64,000 bases of DNA, taken from positions 21,266,501 to 21,330,500 of the forward strand of contig NC_079880.1 in assembly GCF_029227915.1 (NCBI RefSeq), written 5' to 3'. The position numbers and the translations under genes are program-made. Below, piece by piece: positions 12,081-25,000 of this stretch. The notes beneath the pieces were generated by a model, which was given only the letters and a program-made list of their open reading frames with translations, ran no database searches and was not told the DNA's origin. The DNA is from Hydractinia symbiolongicarpus (Eukaryota > Cnidaria > Hydrozoa > Anthoathecata > Hydractiniidae). The number at the start of each line of letters is the position of its first letter. The stretch's first letter is position 1.

Positions 12081-14198
12081 GGTTTGTTTCACAAAATTCA
12101 TTTGGTAATTTGACGTAGTGAACTTCTTACTGTACCACATTTTTATGTGATAAACTCATGTATACGTGAAAAATATAAGCTGACACTGAAAATATATTCT
12201 CAAGTTTTAAAATCAAAGCTTTTCTAGCTGGATATGGTTCGCGAAATTGCTTTCAAGCATGTGAATCAATAACAAAACATATCGCAAAGTGCTAATGATA
12301 TGATGGAAAAACAATATTCCTCACAAAAACCAGTATGCTCACATGATTATGGTTTTGAGACAAATTATTACAAATTCCGACAGGCAATTAGATTCAAGTG
12401 TGCATCAAGCCAAAAAATTTTGCATCGTCGATGAGATCTGAACTTGTACATTCTCAATGATAAATATTCTAGGCAATTCTGGACAGGATAGAAATTCTGT
12501 GCTCCCTGTTGCTTGATAGAGTGCATTTCCTTGTCTGATATTATACTCTAGATAATGATAGTTCCAATGACTAACATTTTTAAATGCAGAAAAGGTAGTA
12601 CAAAACAAAGATATGCATGAGCATTGATTGCTTTTCCTTTGTCTGATTTCTTCGTTGTCCTGATGGAAAGATGCCTCGATAACACTGAGAGGTTTATGGA
12701 AAATGTAGGTGGCGGTGGAATTTGCAGGTGTTGGGTAACATGACATTTTACAGTGTCGTATAGCAACAAAAAAACGTCCAATTGCAAGTGGCGTTATCAC
12801 GTGAGTAAACTTTAGAAAGATTCCTTTCCGCTGTACATAAAACTATAAAGAAGGTTCTTTGTAAGAAAGAAAATAACCAGAAACTTGTATTACATGCTGC
12901 TGGATTCCAAAACTGGATTTCCCCCAATTTATGGGCATGCTATTGGAGTGCCATAGCTGACAAAAATAATTACTTTGGGCGAAACATTCTGGTATAATAT
13001 GATTCACTTCTAAAAAAACTAATATTTCTATAACTAGCTGAGTTGGAGGCCTCAATAACTTCTTTTTAAATTTGTATTGAGTTGGTCTCTTGTTTAAAGT
13101 CGTTATCAAGTGTATGCATTCAAAGTTGAATCTTATTTATTAATTCCCTTGCGTAAATAAAATTGTTAGTCCACGACACGCAACTCATGGGTCACTTCCT
13201 TATGACGTGGCCGTACGCTAAAATTTACTAAAAAAATAAGTAAGCCGCCAAATAAGAAAACAGGGGTCCATTTGTCATTCTCGGTCGTTACGGTTAAAAT
13301 AATTTAATTTTACCCCCGGTTTACCATGTGCGCGCCAGCAAGTTGTTTATCAACTGAAAAAGAAAACCGAAGCGAAGAAAGTTGTCTGTTTTCCAAGTTA
13401 ATCCTAAAAAAGTTACTTCAAACAAAGCATGCCAATGTTTACTCATCATGAGGTTAGCTTAAAGCTTATATGTTTTTCTACATTTTACATTTTTGTTTTC
13501 TGGAACCGAGGTTGTATCGCATTCAAATATGACTATAAGTCGAATCTAAAACAAAACAAAAAAACTGTTGTTGTCGAAAGAAGTTAATAATGTTGTCAGA
13601 ATATTTTTTAAAACGAAGAAAAACGTACGATGATATAACGTCACAAAAAGAACTGATTGGAAATACATCAGACAATTGTAGCTATACATTTTCCATTCAT
13701 TCTCTTTGAGATGAAGCGAAGTTTAGTATTCACATGAAAAAACTGATTGGACTTTTATTCAGAGAACCCTGCTAGCTAGCGACCTTCTGGAAAGCTGAAG
13801 AAAAGCAAGTGTGTAGTTTAGATTATTAGTACAGAAATGAATTTAGGTGTATAACGATTTTTTAGGCGTTTCTTTCAGAGCTAAATTTTCCTTAAATATT
13901 AAGTTTGTTGTTGTGTCTTGAGCCGGAAAAGATTCTCTTTAAGCACTTATTTTACAAGAATATGCTCTGAAAAATGGGTCCGATGTTTAAAATATCCTAG
14001 ATATATGCCTAAGCTTTTTTTAGCATCATAAAAACAATTATAACATTTGGCCTGTTTATATAGCGAAAGGCCACCGCTTCACAAGATTGTACATTCCTAT
14101 TCACTGACAATAACAATATTTTATAAAGGATTGATTAAATAAATTTAGAATTGTCAGAATCGATGTTACACTCTGATACAATACTCTGAAGATTAACG
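12081..14198. other. Mostly non-coding interval
   Basis: Apart from two unexplained minus-strand open frames (12405-13109, listed separately) I see no gene. A GC-richer patch near 13190-13340 with TGACGTGG and CGCGCC motifs could be a promoter, but no transcription unit can be attached to it. Confidence 0.4.
12405..13109 (-). other. Two adjacent open frames of unknown nature
   Basis: Frames of 131 codons (12405-12800) and 88 codons (12843-13109) are long for such AT-rich DNA and lie on the same strand 42 bp apart. An overlapping 79-codon frame (12548-12787) is also open, so the composition itself may be permissive. No domain, signal peptide or splice structure is recognised. They may be remnants of an old transposon protein or chance. 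Confidence 0.2.
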
Positions 14199-17017
14199 TC
14201 ACTCATTATCACATTTGTTGCCTGTTCTTGTGCCTCGAAGACATAGTAGGCAGCTCCTCAACAAAGCAAAATTTAATCTCGTCTTAATCCATAAGCTGGA
14301 CATGCTTTTGGTAACCTTTCTTTTTGCAGCTAGATGTTCGGCCGCTTGAGAATAGAAACGACTACATTCCCGACTCATTCCACCAAAACACGTAAAAACA
14401 AGAGGGGTGAAAGACCCGTGTTCAACCTGCAGTATACGTTGGTTATACTGTCTTTTCTTTTCATTTTTGTTCTTCTTGTGTGCAGCTGGAAGACTCTGAT
14501 TCAAATTACATTTGGCAATCGGGTTGAAAACCCTGACGTCGCAAAAAGCCGTTTATTCTCTGATCCAGAATTCTCTGCTGACACATCAGCCCTTGCTTCA
14601 TTTGATGTGATTGCTGAGGGGTGTACAAATTCTTCACCTGTCAATTGGGTGAGCGTTCAATAACAACATGTGCACCTATCTCCCCAAGTATCTCGGGAGT
14701 CATATTTCTTAGTTCGTTATGCCATGATCATGCCACCTTTTGCACACGAGAGTGCATGCTGGAGGTCAAAGGGACTGCCGCATGCACATGTTGTAGGCAT
14801 TCTTTCTAAAGGTACGTTGTATCTAATTCTAATCGCATCCCAAAATGCTTCGTTTTCAAGAAAGAAGCCATATCGTTTTAAGGGAATAACTGTCAGCCGT
14901 ATTGATGCTCCGTTTTCTCCAGCAGCTTCTACAGATCTTAGTTTAAATTTACAGTTCATGTTCCTTTTAAGTTCTTCTAGGATAGCGGTGCTTTGTTTTC
15001 TCTTCTCGTTTTTGATTTTTGCTTTCAGCTTACTTATTTCTTTACTGCCGTCGGTGAAGATTTTCGTTTTACCGATTACGTTCAAGGTGGTAGCTTTAGC
15101 AACATCCCGCAAGTTTTGATATTCCTGGTCACTGATTTTTGATGGAACTATCAGACCCATCCATCCCACGAAGTCTTGCTGTTAATGAAAAGAGTGTTCT
15201 TTCCTCCTCAATAATGCATACGCTTGAAATAACACTTTAATAAACGTGTTTATGGCAAGATCAAGTGGCTCGAATAGGTTAGAAATATCCGTAATTGTTC
15301 TCATCACGTAGGTGTACCGATGTCTCAACCCATGGATGAATGCAGAAAATGCAGCATGTGGTTGAGTGCATGCAAATTCTGAGAGTTTGTTGACTTGTCT
15401 GACCCATTCGATAACTTTTTCCTTTACAAAACACTCTTTGTTGTCTCGAGCACCCACCACAGCACCTAGGTGACGATGGCCATCTGTATTAATTTTGATG
15501 TTAAAATCTTTAAACGTTTCCCTAGCGAAATCAAGGTATTCTTCTTTTATGACTAGCTATGACTTGGTTTCGTTTACGTGATAACCTAGATAAGGTCCAT
15601 AATTTAGTACTTTCATCCACCATTTCTTTAATTCAATTATTGTTCCAACGCCAGTTTAGTCACCGGCAAAGGCAACTTGAAAAAGATTTGTATTCTCTTC
15701 ATCCATAATCGTTGAAAGTAAGGGCATTAGCCTAAGAGCATACATGTCTATCGCTATGGGATCTCCTTGTGTGGTTCCTTCGTTTGAACATATCTCTTTT
15801 CCACCTGTTATGAACAACCGAGCTGGTCTTACATAGCAGTTGTTGATATATGTTGAAATTTCAGGACATAATATCTTTACATTGTGAAGAAGCAATTTCC
15901 GATTTATCGAATTGAAAGCGTTGCTTGCGTCTATTTGGATAAACCCATGTGTGGAATCACATTCAAACAAATCATGTACCGCATGTATTGACACTTCATA
16001 ACCGGCTTCTTGACCTGCACACATTTGCTCGTAACCCGTCTAGGTTAAAATGTCAGGTTTCACTATTAACATGACAGCTTTTGCCATAATTCTGCGGAGT
16101 ACTTCTTCTACTCCAATCGGTCGTACACCAGGACATTTATCAATAGTAATTAGGCGACAGTTTATCAGTGTTTTAACGCTTTCTGGATCTTCTAAGGTCA
16201 GTGTGCATAGTTGTCTGGTCATATTTGCTACAGCATGGCATAGATCATCGGAAGCATTTCCGTAGGTTGCATTACTCGTGATTTGTCTGCAGGAATCTGC
16301 ATCCAGACCAGATGGACCAAGAGAACCTTTTGTATTCGTACCACACTTTCTGATAAGCTCTGCGTTTATACCGTCAAAAGCAATGTCGTTAACGGGTTGA
16401 AGAGGTTCGTGCAATATCATGGTATCATTTACAGGACTGGCGTCAGGGTGTTTTTGTTTCGGATTTTTTATAACGTTGTCTGACAATGGCAGAAGTCCCC
16501 CATTTGCCTCTTCATCTAACAAACGTATAGCAGAGTTTATTTTGCCTTCCAGTATGAAGTAAGCAAACCTTCTAGCTAATTCTTTCGTGTTCTTTTGCTT
16601 ATTCAAGTTTCGGGGAAGTCTTTTTTGGATAGTCTTTGCCTCGTGAAGTTATGCATCAATGTCTCTTTTCTTCCATAGTTCAATTCGTCGTTGTAAATGT
16701 TTTTTAATTTCTGATGCTTTACATTTGGTTGAGGTCTTCTGTAGCATGAGAGATGGGAGGACCATCGCTGCTTTTAGACAGATGTCTCAATTTGGTGATT
16801 TTAAAGACCATTCATTAAAAAGTTTGGTAAGCTCATTAATAAATGATTTACCAGCAGCCCCTTTCGGAAGATCAAACAGGTTTCGTTTCCAGTACACTAA
16901 GAGATCGTATGCTTCAGAAATTTTATTCATTTCAAGTTCCTCATTTTCAATACCATTGTTATTTCTGTCATTTTTTGCGAAAATCCCCGTTAAGGCACCT
17001 TTGATTTTTTTGGACAT
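14199..17017 (-). pseudogene. Dead non-LTR retrotransposon, RLE-type (R2-like) reverse transcriptase
   Basis: One reading frame runs on the minus strand from ATG 17017 to about 14717 and then shifts by one base into 14504-14199. Recognisable RT blocks are the RPIGVEEVLRR segment, the IDASNAFNSINR palm motif, EGTTQGDP, and AFAGD where an active enzyme would have A-D-D. The thumb region (HRHLGAVVGAR) follows. Next is a CxC...H...C zinc motif (CACGSPFDLQHALSC), and then remnants of the restriction-like endonuclease region. In-frame stops lie at 16787-16789, 16649-16651, 16040-16042, 15656-15658, 15557-15559, 15182-15184 and 14717-14719. The element cannot encode an active protein. The zinc motif downstream of RT is typical of RLE-class elements (R2, NeSL, Hero, Utopia); the exact clade is not resolved. 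Confidence 0.85.
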
Positions 17018-17312
17018 TTTCCATTTTTATTTTACTATTTTATTTATTCATTTTTTTGTTGCACATGCTTATATTTTTAGACGTTTGGTTTCAGCGGTTA
17101 TACACGTAGAATAATGCAGGTTGTGAGCAACCTCGATCCCAGGGCTTTTTTCTCTTTCTGCCATTCCCTTATAAAAGGGACAAGAGCCCACGGTCGAGAT
17201 TGAAATGTGAGTTTTGAAAATTTAAATTACTGTGTTGTATGTTTTTCTTGATATCCCTTACTTCGGTTTAATGAGAGATTCAATGGATTCTTCCACGGGA
17301 ATTTAGATAACT
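17010..17312 (-). repeat. 5' end of the retroelement, copy 1, with hairpin
   Basis: This segment carries the start codon region of the retroelement and the sequence upstream of it, closing in CCACGGGAATT. It contains a roughly 75-bp imperfect hairpin at 17127-17205 whose arms read AACCTCGATCCCAGGGC and the inverse. The whole segment is repeated at 17557-17855 in the same orientation. Confidence 0.6.
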
Positions 17313-17556
17313 GTTAATTTCTTATATTTTGTGTGAAACTTTGAAAGGGTTGCTGTATGCAATAGACTGAATATCTGATTTTGGTATGACGTCCTACAAA
17401 CTGTACTGTGTGGAAATTTTGTAATAACTTTTTTTGTATAACTTGGCAAAATATGTTGAATTTTTTAAATGTCTGATATACTTTTTTCCCTGGTGTACTT
17501 CTGGCATGGCGAAGCAAGTACAAATTTTAGCAGATTTCGCTTTTTAAGTAACGGTT

Positions 17557-17855
17557 GTTAGACGCCTTTCATTTTGTTGGACATTTTGCATTTTTATTTT
17601 TTGCTTATATTTTCAACGTTTTGGTTTCAACGGGTATAAATATAAAATCATGCAGACTGTGAGCAACCTCGACCCCAAAGCTTTTTTTCTCTTTTTCCGT
17701 CCCGTTATAAAAAGAGAAAAAGAAAGAGCCGAGGTTTAGTTGTACGTTTTAAACATTCAAATTACCATGCTGTATGTTTTTGTTTGGTATCCATTCATGC
17801 ATGCATTCAATGAGAAATTTAGTGGATTTTTCCACGGGAATTCGACTAGTAGGGA
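17557..17855 (-). repeat. 5' end of the retroelement, copy 2, truncated
   Basis: Collinear with 17010-17312: the same ATG-TCC-AAM start, which here meets a stop after seven codons, the same GAGCAACCTCGACCCC hairpin arm at about 17663, and the same TTTTTCCACGGGAATT end. It is a second, 5'-only copy of the same element. This suggests a tandem or nested insertion, or a local duplication. Confidence 0.6.
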
Positions 17856-19885
17856 ATTACTTCAATAACCTTGTATATTTATTTGAGTTGTGAAGGAGTC
17901 CAGATTATTATCAGATGACTTCAATGAGAAACAATTCGAAAAGAACGAAATTTAAAAAAAAAAGGAAGTTGGCCCAAAAATTCACTTTGTTGAGCAAGAT
18001 TAAAGCAATGGAAAGAATTAACAGTTTAAACTAATCGTAATATTAAGTTTTTAGTTACAAAAACGTACATCATTAGGATGAGCCCAGGTAGTTAAAGTTA
18101 GCTACAACCCTGAACATAATATTTGTCGATGCTGTTTTAATTTGTTGTTTCTTAAAATGACTAAACAACTTCACTTGGCGAGTATCCTGCTGAAAATTTT
18201 ACATGACGGGGGTGTAAATCAAGTGTACAACGTCGAAAATAAACTAGCTGTATTTTTTTATTTGAATTTAGCGGCATTTGTGTTGTTATGTTAAGATTTT
18301 TTCATTTACTTGATTCCATCCTCGCCAAAATTTGTGTTATTTATGTGTTGCAATGTAGTTCTTACGCTACGTTCTTAAGCTACAGCTTGAGTTGTGTGCT
18401 TACTTAGCTATGGTTGACCGCAACAAAGCTTGGTCTTAATTTCATTAAATGTAGCTAGGTAACTGCACCTTCAACTGTATTATTAACTTGGGTGAAGATC
18501 CAAATTTATTAATATAATGCCAGGTATTCTGTCCATATGCAATAATAGTTTCGGGGATTTCTCATGTTTCCACAGGGCGTTAAATTCTTCTTACAATTAT
18601 TTTTTCGAACTTTTACAACAACTTCGATAAAAGACAGGTTTGGTAATTGTTTTAGCGAGGCGAGGTAACAACAGCTTAAAACAAGGTTTTTATTAAAACT
18701 GAAGTTTGATGTGGTTATATTTTATAACTTTGTTTTTAGTTAGACTAGGTTACCGTAAATGCTCAATTATGCACCCACTAATAAATACCTACCTTTTTGC
18801 AATGCTTTTTATAGGTTCCCCTTGCCAAGGGGCGGTTATTTGAATATATCACTAGAGCCAAAGGAGGCGCTTATTCAAATAATTTTGGAAGAACTAGATT
18901 ATTACTCAATAACAACTTGGTTCTTATATCCAGCATGTCAAAATTGTTCTTTTTATTTAAGCACTTAAAGGAAATTTAACTAAAAGCATTTACGCTCACG
19001 TATATGATCTTTATAAGCGCCCCTCTCAATTTACCGCCCTTCTCGAATTAAGGCTAAGTCTAAAAATCAAAATGTGCGCTAAATCGAGCATCTACAGTAG
19101 GCGAGGAAGTTTTTTCCAATTTAAGTTTTTTTCAGGAAGTCTGACATTTCGTGGATTCTTTCACAGGACAAGGACCCGTCTTTCCAAACATAGGTGAACT
19201 CTATAATACTGCATATTTTTTGGAATTTTTAGGCAAATCAGACAAATATAAATATCTTCCCTACTAATACGTGCACCAAAATAGCAAGAAAAAAATCTTT
19301 GAGGTCAGATGTCTTGCTGAATTTCTTAGAAATAAATTGTAACGAAAAAAATATTAAAGATAATTCTTTCTGTATTTTCTTCTCAAAACTTTGTAGAAAG
19401 ATCACTGCGAAGCATTCAAGCGAGCATTCTTTCCAACATTTTTGATACTCTTTTAGATGTTATGCTCAATATGCTCAATTTTCTAATTCTATCATGCTCA
19501 TTGTGATGCATATGTATATTTGAAATTCGAACGCAGCTATATGTGCTCAATGCACAGATATACATATCAAGTAACAGTCGAAGTTATCAAACGGTTATAA
19601 CTTTTGTTACAGTTAAACGCTTTGGAATCATTCCGAATATGTGATCTACTGTGATTTTTTCTTCGATTAAAATCTATTATTGATTGATAAAACAAGAGAA
19701 AAAATCAATTGACGGTATTAGCAAGGCAATGTGAAGATGGAGTTATTTGTGTAGAATATACTGGAACACTGCTTGTAATTTGGCTTTCCCAACATAATAA
19801 AAGAAATTGAGGAAAATATTTAGAGAAAAAAGGCAAATATCAAGAGATTATACATCCAAGTTTGAGGTGCATTCTGTAACAGAAG
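17856..19885. other. Intergenic region upstream of JUN
   Basis: No coding feature is seen. The interval includes a MITE-like element at 18751-19099. The roughly 780 bp after it would carry the JUN promoter and 5' UTR; no clear TATA box or AP-1/CRE site could be assigned. Confidence 0.45.
18751..19099. mobile_element. MITE-like element, TACCGTAAATGCTC termini
   Basis: Left end TACCGTAAATGCTCAATTATGC and the reverse complement of the right end (TACTGTAGATGCTCGATTTAGC) match at most positions over about 26 bp. Internal GGGGCG/GCGCCCC blocks are also inverted. The termini abut TA dinucleotides, which would suit a TA-duplicating family, but no longer target duplication is evident. Related debris occurs at 51150-51285, about 58390-58440 and 62085-62460. 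Confidence 0.45.
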
Positions 19886-21013
19886 ATGGCATTAGCCCAC
19901 AGTCGTGAAAATCTAACGTTAGAATTTGGTGATGATATTTTACCTCCCTGTTTCAATTCATTTCTTCATGATCGTAATAATGTGACAATAGATTCTCCTC
20001 AATTGGATTTGCTTAAGCTAGAGCCATGTAGGCAACGACAATTTGTTTATGAAAAATACGAGTTCTGTGAAACTGAACTAGATAGAAATTTAACTGAGGA
20101 ATTCAGGAATGAAAACATTATCAAGGAAGAAGAATGCGAAGGGAGGAGAGGTAAATTTTCTTCGACTCAAGACATCATGATATCTCCCATTATCTCATCA
20201 CAAGATTTACAATTTATCAATGAGACTGATAACAGATTCAAATCAATATTACCTACCACACATGATATAGATGCTGATGATATGCAATTAAAGGGAAAAT
20301 ATTTTCAGGATAGTCATAGTTTCTCTAAAAAACAAGACGTTTTAACATCCAATAATAACAACAACTTGAAATTGGATGAAAGAAAAAATGTATTCTTCAG
20401 TGAATTCGCAAGTTCGACAATAACAGCACTGTGTTCGGATGAGAATCAATTTTCGAGTAAAGATAGCTCGCCAAGTGGCATTGCTAGCTTCACTTGGAAT
20501 GATAACGATTCTAACAATAGACATGATTCAAAGAAAAACGATTCAATGCGTCACAAAAAATCTAAATTGGATTATACAAGAAATCGTCAGCTGTATATGG
20601 AGGAAAGGGTAAAAGACTTTTCGAAGCAAGATGAGCGTTATTTTAAACAGGCATTAACTTTATTAGAAAAAGAAGAGGACCTATGTTCAACTAACCCGCT
20701 TGATCAATCATACATCGACCTGCAAATGCAAGAAGCTATTAAACGCGAACGGAAGAAGTTAAGAAATCGCCTCGCAGCGTCTAAATGCCGTCGAAAAAAG
20801 CTTGAACGTGAAGCGCAACTTGAAGTTCGAGTGAGTCAATTACAGAAACGAAAGGAAGACTTGATTTTAATGGCACAATCATTACGCAACCAAGTCACTA
20901 ACTTAAAACAGGAAGCTATTGAGCATATAAACGCTGGATGTCAAATTAACGTGAGCATAATTCCTTCACAAAATCAGTTATATATCTGTGGAAAAAATAT
21001 TGATCAACTTTGA
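19886..21013 (+). CDS. JUN: Jun-type bZIP transcription factor (AP-1)
   Basis: This intronless 375-residue nuclear DNA-binding protein is expected to dimerise through its zipper with Fos/ATF/Jun partners and bind TGASTCA or CRE-type sites. The basic region at about 286-306 holds N294, A297, A298, S/C positions and R302, the N-x7-R signature, in the Jun-specific form RNRLAASKCR. The zipper has leucines at exact heptads: 312, 319, 326, 333 and 340. The segment after it (INAGCQ, 348-353) matches the characteristic Jun C-terminal tail. Near the N terminus, residues 37-48 (SPQLDLLKLEPC) resemble the Jun delta/JNK-docking region. S37, S100 and S205 precede proline and are candidate kinase sites. 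The middle 180 residues are Asn/Ser/Asp-rich and poorly conserved. Lack of introns is also usual for vertebrate and many invertebrate Jun genes. The start is the first ATG, with an upstream purine. Confidence 0.92.
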   Translation: MALAHSRENLTLEFGDDILPPCFNSFLHDRNNVTIDSPQLDLLKLEPCRQRQFVYEKYEFCETELDRNLTEEFRNENIIKEEECEGRRGKFSSTQDIMISPIISSQDLQFINETDNRFKSILPTTHDIDADDMQLKGKYFQDSHSFSKKQDVLTSNNNNNLKLDERKNVFFSEFASSTITALCSDENQFSSKDSSPSGIASFTWNDNDSNNRHDSKKNDSMRHKKSKLDYTRNRQLYMEERVKDFSKQDERYFKQALTLLEKEEDLCSTNPLDQSYIDLQMQEAIKRERKKLRNRLAASKCRRKKLEREAQLEVRVSQLQKRKEDLILMAQSLRNQVTNLKQEAIEHINAGCQINVSIIPSQNQLYICGKNIDQL

Positions 21014-22089
21014 ATATATCTTTTATTTTATTTTAAATAATTAATTTATTTCCTTGTATACACCATCTGTCATTGATTTCGTACATTATTCTCTCCAAAC
21101 CTTCTTCCTGGATATGACAGAGAAGTAAATTAACGCGCTACTGTTAATTTTATACCAGTAAAATTAAAAGAGTGTAATTTTATGCGATGACTGATCGTAA
21201 TATGAAGAACAGCAGTCGTTGACAAATTTAATGAGGCAAAAATGTTAAACGGTCCAATGCTTATTGCTTAAGATTACACATAGGCCAGTTAGAGAAAGCA
21301 CTTATTGGGACACGCAATTTATACATAACTGTATGAGATATTCTATATAAATTATAACTGAGCGTTCACGGTATCCGGTTAGTTTAACATAAAAGGTAAG
21401 ACACGCGCATTCACGCATTAAATTTCACATCAATACAACTATTTGAACCGAAGTTACCATAGCCTCTAAAAATAAGGCTGAAGGACAAAACTTGCGACAA
21501 AACATGTACTATCAGGTTGAAAAGGGATACAAAGAAACTTTTGTGGTTTAGAGTTTACCGTACACGCTTGCGAACTTGAGCACAAGAAGGGTATTAAGTT
21601 TGATAAGAAGTGGAAATGTTTGTCTCAAAAAACATATAGATGTACCGGATGTACTTTCATAAACTTTACATAGAAAACCGCCACTATACTTACTTTTATA
21701 TAACGTTTTTTATTAAGTTTACTTTAAAGGGGCTACAAACCGGTTAAAATGCTCACGTTCGGTATATCCGGCGCAAACATTAAAAAGCCGGCAAAAGTGT
21801 TTTGCGCAATTAACAGACCAGCGCACTTTGTTCGCTGGTTCAATATTTTTTTCAAAAAGTATATTACAAAGAAATATTTTAGCGAGACTCATTTTGGATG
21901 AAAACATGACCAAGGCAGGAGAAGATAAAACTTCTAGATATATCTATATGTTCGAGTCTGTAATATACACACATGCCGGAAAAATAGCCAGTTTGTTTTT
22001 CGCCGCCATCAGCTCGACTTTCGTGTAAGTCACTAAAGTCGAAAACCAACAGCCGTTCCGTAGCCATTTTAAAGATATAGAAAACATGT
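21014..22089. other. Intergenic region between JUN and the beta-helix gene
   Basis: This is the JUN 3' flank and the 3' flank of the convergent minus-strand gene. Short overlapping frames at 21719-22067 include an ATG in good context, but they conflict between strands and show no domain, so no gene is called. Confidence 0.4.
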
Positions 22090-25000
22090 TCAGATGTTCG
22101 TTTTGCATCTCCTTAATAAAAAATTTGCAATTTTCTTAAAGGAGACATAAACAAATCCAAATATAAGCAATAACAAAGGAAACGTCAGAAGGATATCTTC
22201 GGTCCATGATAAAGCAACAGAGATAACTTGGTGCGCTGGCATTTTTGTGAGATCATTCATATAATTGATCGCCCAAAATAAATCTGCAACGCCAAGATAC
22301 AACAAAAGCGATAAAGAAACAGTTTCCATACGATTCAGAAGTGGGGTACAAAATGGTAAGACATACAAATGGTGCAGAATAAACATCAGTAGAATGGGTA
22401 TTAAATCAACATTCTGGAAACAGGATTGATGATATAAACGCATAGTGCTGTTACGACAAATCGTCGAAATAAAATGGTAACTTCCCAATTTATACCATTT
22501 CCAGTCTCTTTTTCCTTCCTGTATGATCCTGTAAACAAAGCAATAATGCTGTTTCTTTCTACACAGTTCGCCATACCGAAGCTGAATTCTTTATTTTTTA
22601 ACCAATATCTGGTTAACACGTAATTAATCAATGCAATTGGTGGGAGAAGAAAGAGCACGTAAAATTTTATTAAAGAAATCTGATTTGATTGCAGCAATTG
22701 ACAGGACAGATAAGTTGTGACTGGGAACGGAACAATCCAAATGCCGATAAAGGTTATCATTGAGTAGTGCCACCATGTGTAGCAACGCACGTCTCCTTGG
22801 ATGTACAGATGATGTTTCCCATTTATATCAACGCAATTCGTCATTTTAAAACAAAATGCTGACAATCTGGTATAGCTGAGAAGAAGTAAATGAATGAACG
22901 TGATTCTGGCTCTTGCTGAAAATGGTAACTTCTCTTTAAATGTTTTGCTATTTTGTTGCCTTCCTTTCCGCAAGAATTTAAATGTGCATTTAAAAATAAC
23001 AGGGAGAAAAAGAACACACATGGCGACAATAATCAACGCTAATTGTGTAAGCTCTTTACCAATCGTTGTTAAGCCTTCACTCGGACAAAGTGAAGAAACT
23101 CCAATTGAAATATATTGTAGATTTATCAGTGACGATAGAGTTGTTTTTAGTTTTGTTAAGTACCCCCTGCCAGTGTTATTCAAGTGGTCTTCGATGCTTA
23201 TCAAAATTTCCATTTGATAAAAAAAGAATAGAATAGTCTTAATGCCGCTGATATGTGTTTTTAAGCTATTTTCTGTGATAGCATCTGTATCTGGCGTTAC
23301 TGATGGTCTTGTTACACACTCTTCCAGCCATTCCCTTTCAGCATTGGATTCTTCTTTCGGATTTATTAAGCCATCGGAACTATCTTCATCATCAACAATG
23401 AGTAGAGGCTCGTTAAGAGAAGTTACAGTTCTTCGAGACATTATTTTTGTTTTTGTTTTTTTTAAAGTTTTCAACACGAGTATGATCAAATCTTTGTAAT
23501 ATAAAAACATAACAGCGTAAAATATACCATACAATGTAAAAAATGTCCAGAACAATCCTTTCTTACAATTTGAAGCTTCAACACAATGTTCATTGAAGTA
23601 GTTCAACCTGTATCCTCGTTTGCACGAGCTGCACAGTATTCCTTCTCGGTTAGCGTTGCATGTGTTGTAAGACAAACATTTGTTTGTCTTATATGAACAG
23701 CAGTATTCAGATGGACACGCTAAAAATTTAATTTCATTGTTGTGTGTTCTGTAACCCCAAAAGTTTCCCTTGCTAATTATAATGGACTCACAGATTCCGC
23801 CCGTTGGACATTCCTTGCATTCCATGTAGTTTTTGGTGACATTATAAACAGAGCAATCAGGCAGTATGTTAGCTTTTATTATTTGTAATATAAAACTGTA
23901 AGTTCCTCTCGGACATTTATAGCATCGTAATGAAGACAAGCTTGAATCTTTTGAAACCTTGGCTGGAAGATACGTTGCAATGTAATTTTCTGCGCATGTC
24001 AATTGTAAATTGTTGAAACTTGAAAATTTTTCCAAGCAATCTTCTGTGCACAGAAGTCCATCAATCACATCTGCTTTGGATAAGGAGGCTTTTAGAGTTA
24101 TAGTGACATTAATTAGTGAAATTTTGGCTACAGCGTACATAAAATAACCATAATTTATGTTGCTTACTGCATCACCAATAACATTAACGTCTATTAAGCT
24201 CATTGTCGATGGGAACCATTCCTTACTTTCTCGACTGAAATAAACATTTCCTCCAATGCCGTTGGCGGTATTTGAAATAAACTTTGAATTTCTCACATAA
24301 ACACTGGAACTCAGGCCTCGATTATATATAGCACCTCCAACGTTGGCGAAGTTCTTCTCAAATAGACAATGATCGATGACACCACTACTTTGTTGGATGT
24401 ACAAAGCTCCTCCTTGCACTCCTTTGTTTCGTTTAAATATTGTGTTTTTCACTAGAAATATGACGTCGTTTCAATTGAGACAGCTGACTTTAAAAATCCA
24501 GAAAATGAACAATTATCGATAAAAACTTCATGCAATTGACGTGCTACAAGGGCAGGTTTTGATCCTCCCACAAGCATATTTTTGAATACTGTGTGTTTTA
24601 TGGTTAACCTGTTAATGCCTTCTTCACTTTGTTGTCGTATTGACATAAAAACCGGGTAGCCACTGGTGTTGAAAAAATAACAATTTTCAATGGTTAGATG
24701 AACCGACACAATGGAAAGAGTCATTATCCTGTCCATTGTAGGAACTCCTTTGATAACACAATGTTGGAAAGAAACATTTCCTGTGCAATTTGATGAAAAC
24801 GAAATTATATTGGTTCCATAAAAAAAGCATTGTGATATATTTATGTTGACACTGCATGCCATCTTGATAAAGTTTCTGATCATAGCTTTGTTGCTTCCAA
24901 TAAACCCACATTTTCTAATCAGCAAAATAAGGTTATCACTTTGTTCCAATGCAATTAAAGGCATGTTAATAAAATTTATATTAGAAATTTGAAATGTTAT

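Noticed and set aside
14334-15119. Plus-strand frames of 109 and 149 codons
   Set aside because: They are antisense shadows of the retroelement reading frame, which carries recognisable RT and zinc motifs on the minus strand.
16659-17114. 151-codon plus-strand frame
   Set aside because: Antisense to the retroelement N-terminal region; no domain.
21719-22067. Overlapping short frames on both strands, one with a good ATG context
   Set aside because: Mutually conflicting, no domain, no phase-compatible partner exon found.
22894-23499. Plus-strand frames of 107 and 85 codons
   Set aside because: Shadows of the membrane region of the minus-strand beta-helix protein.
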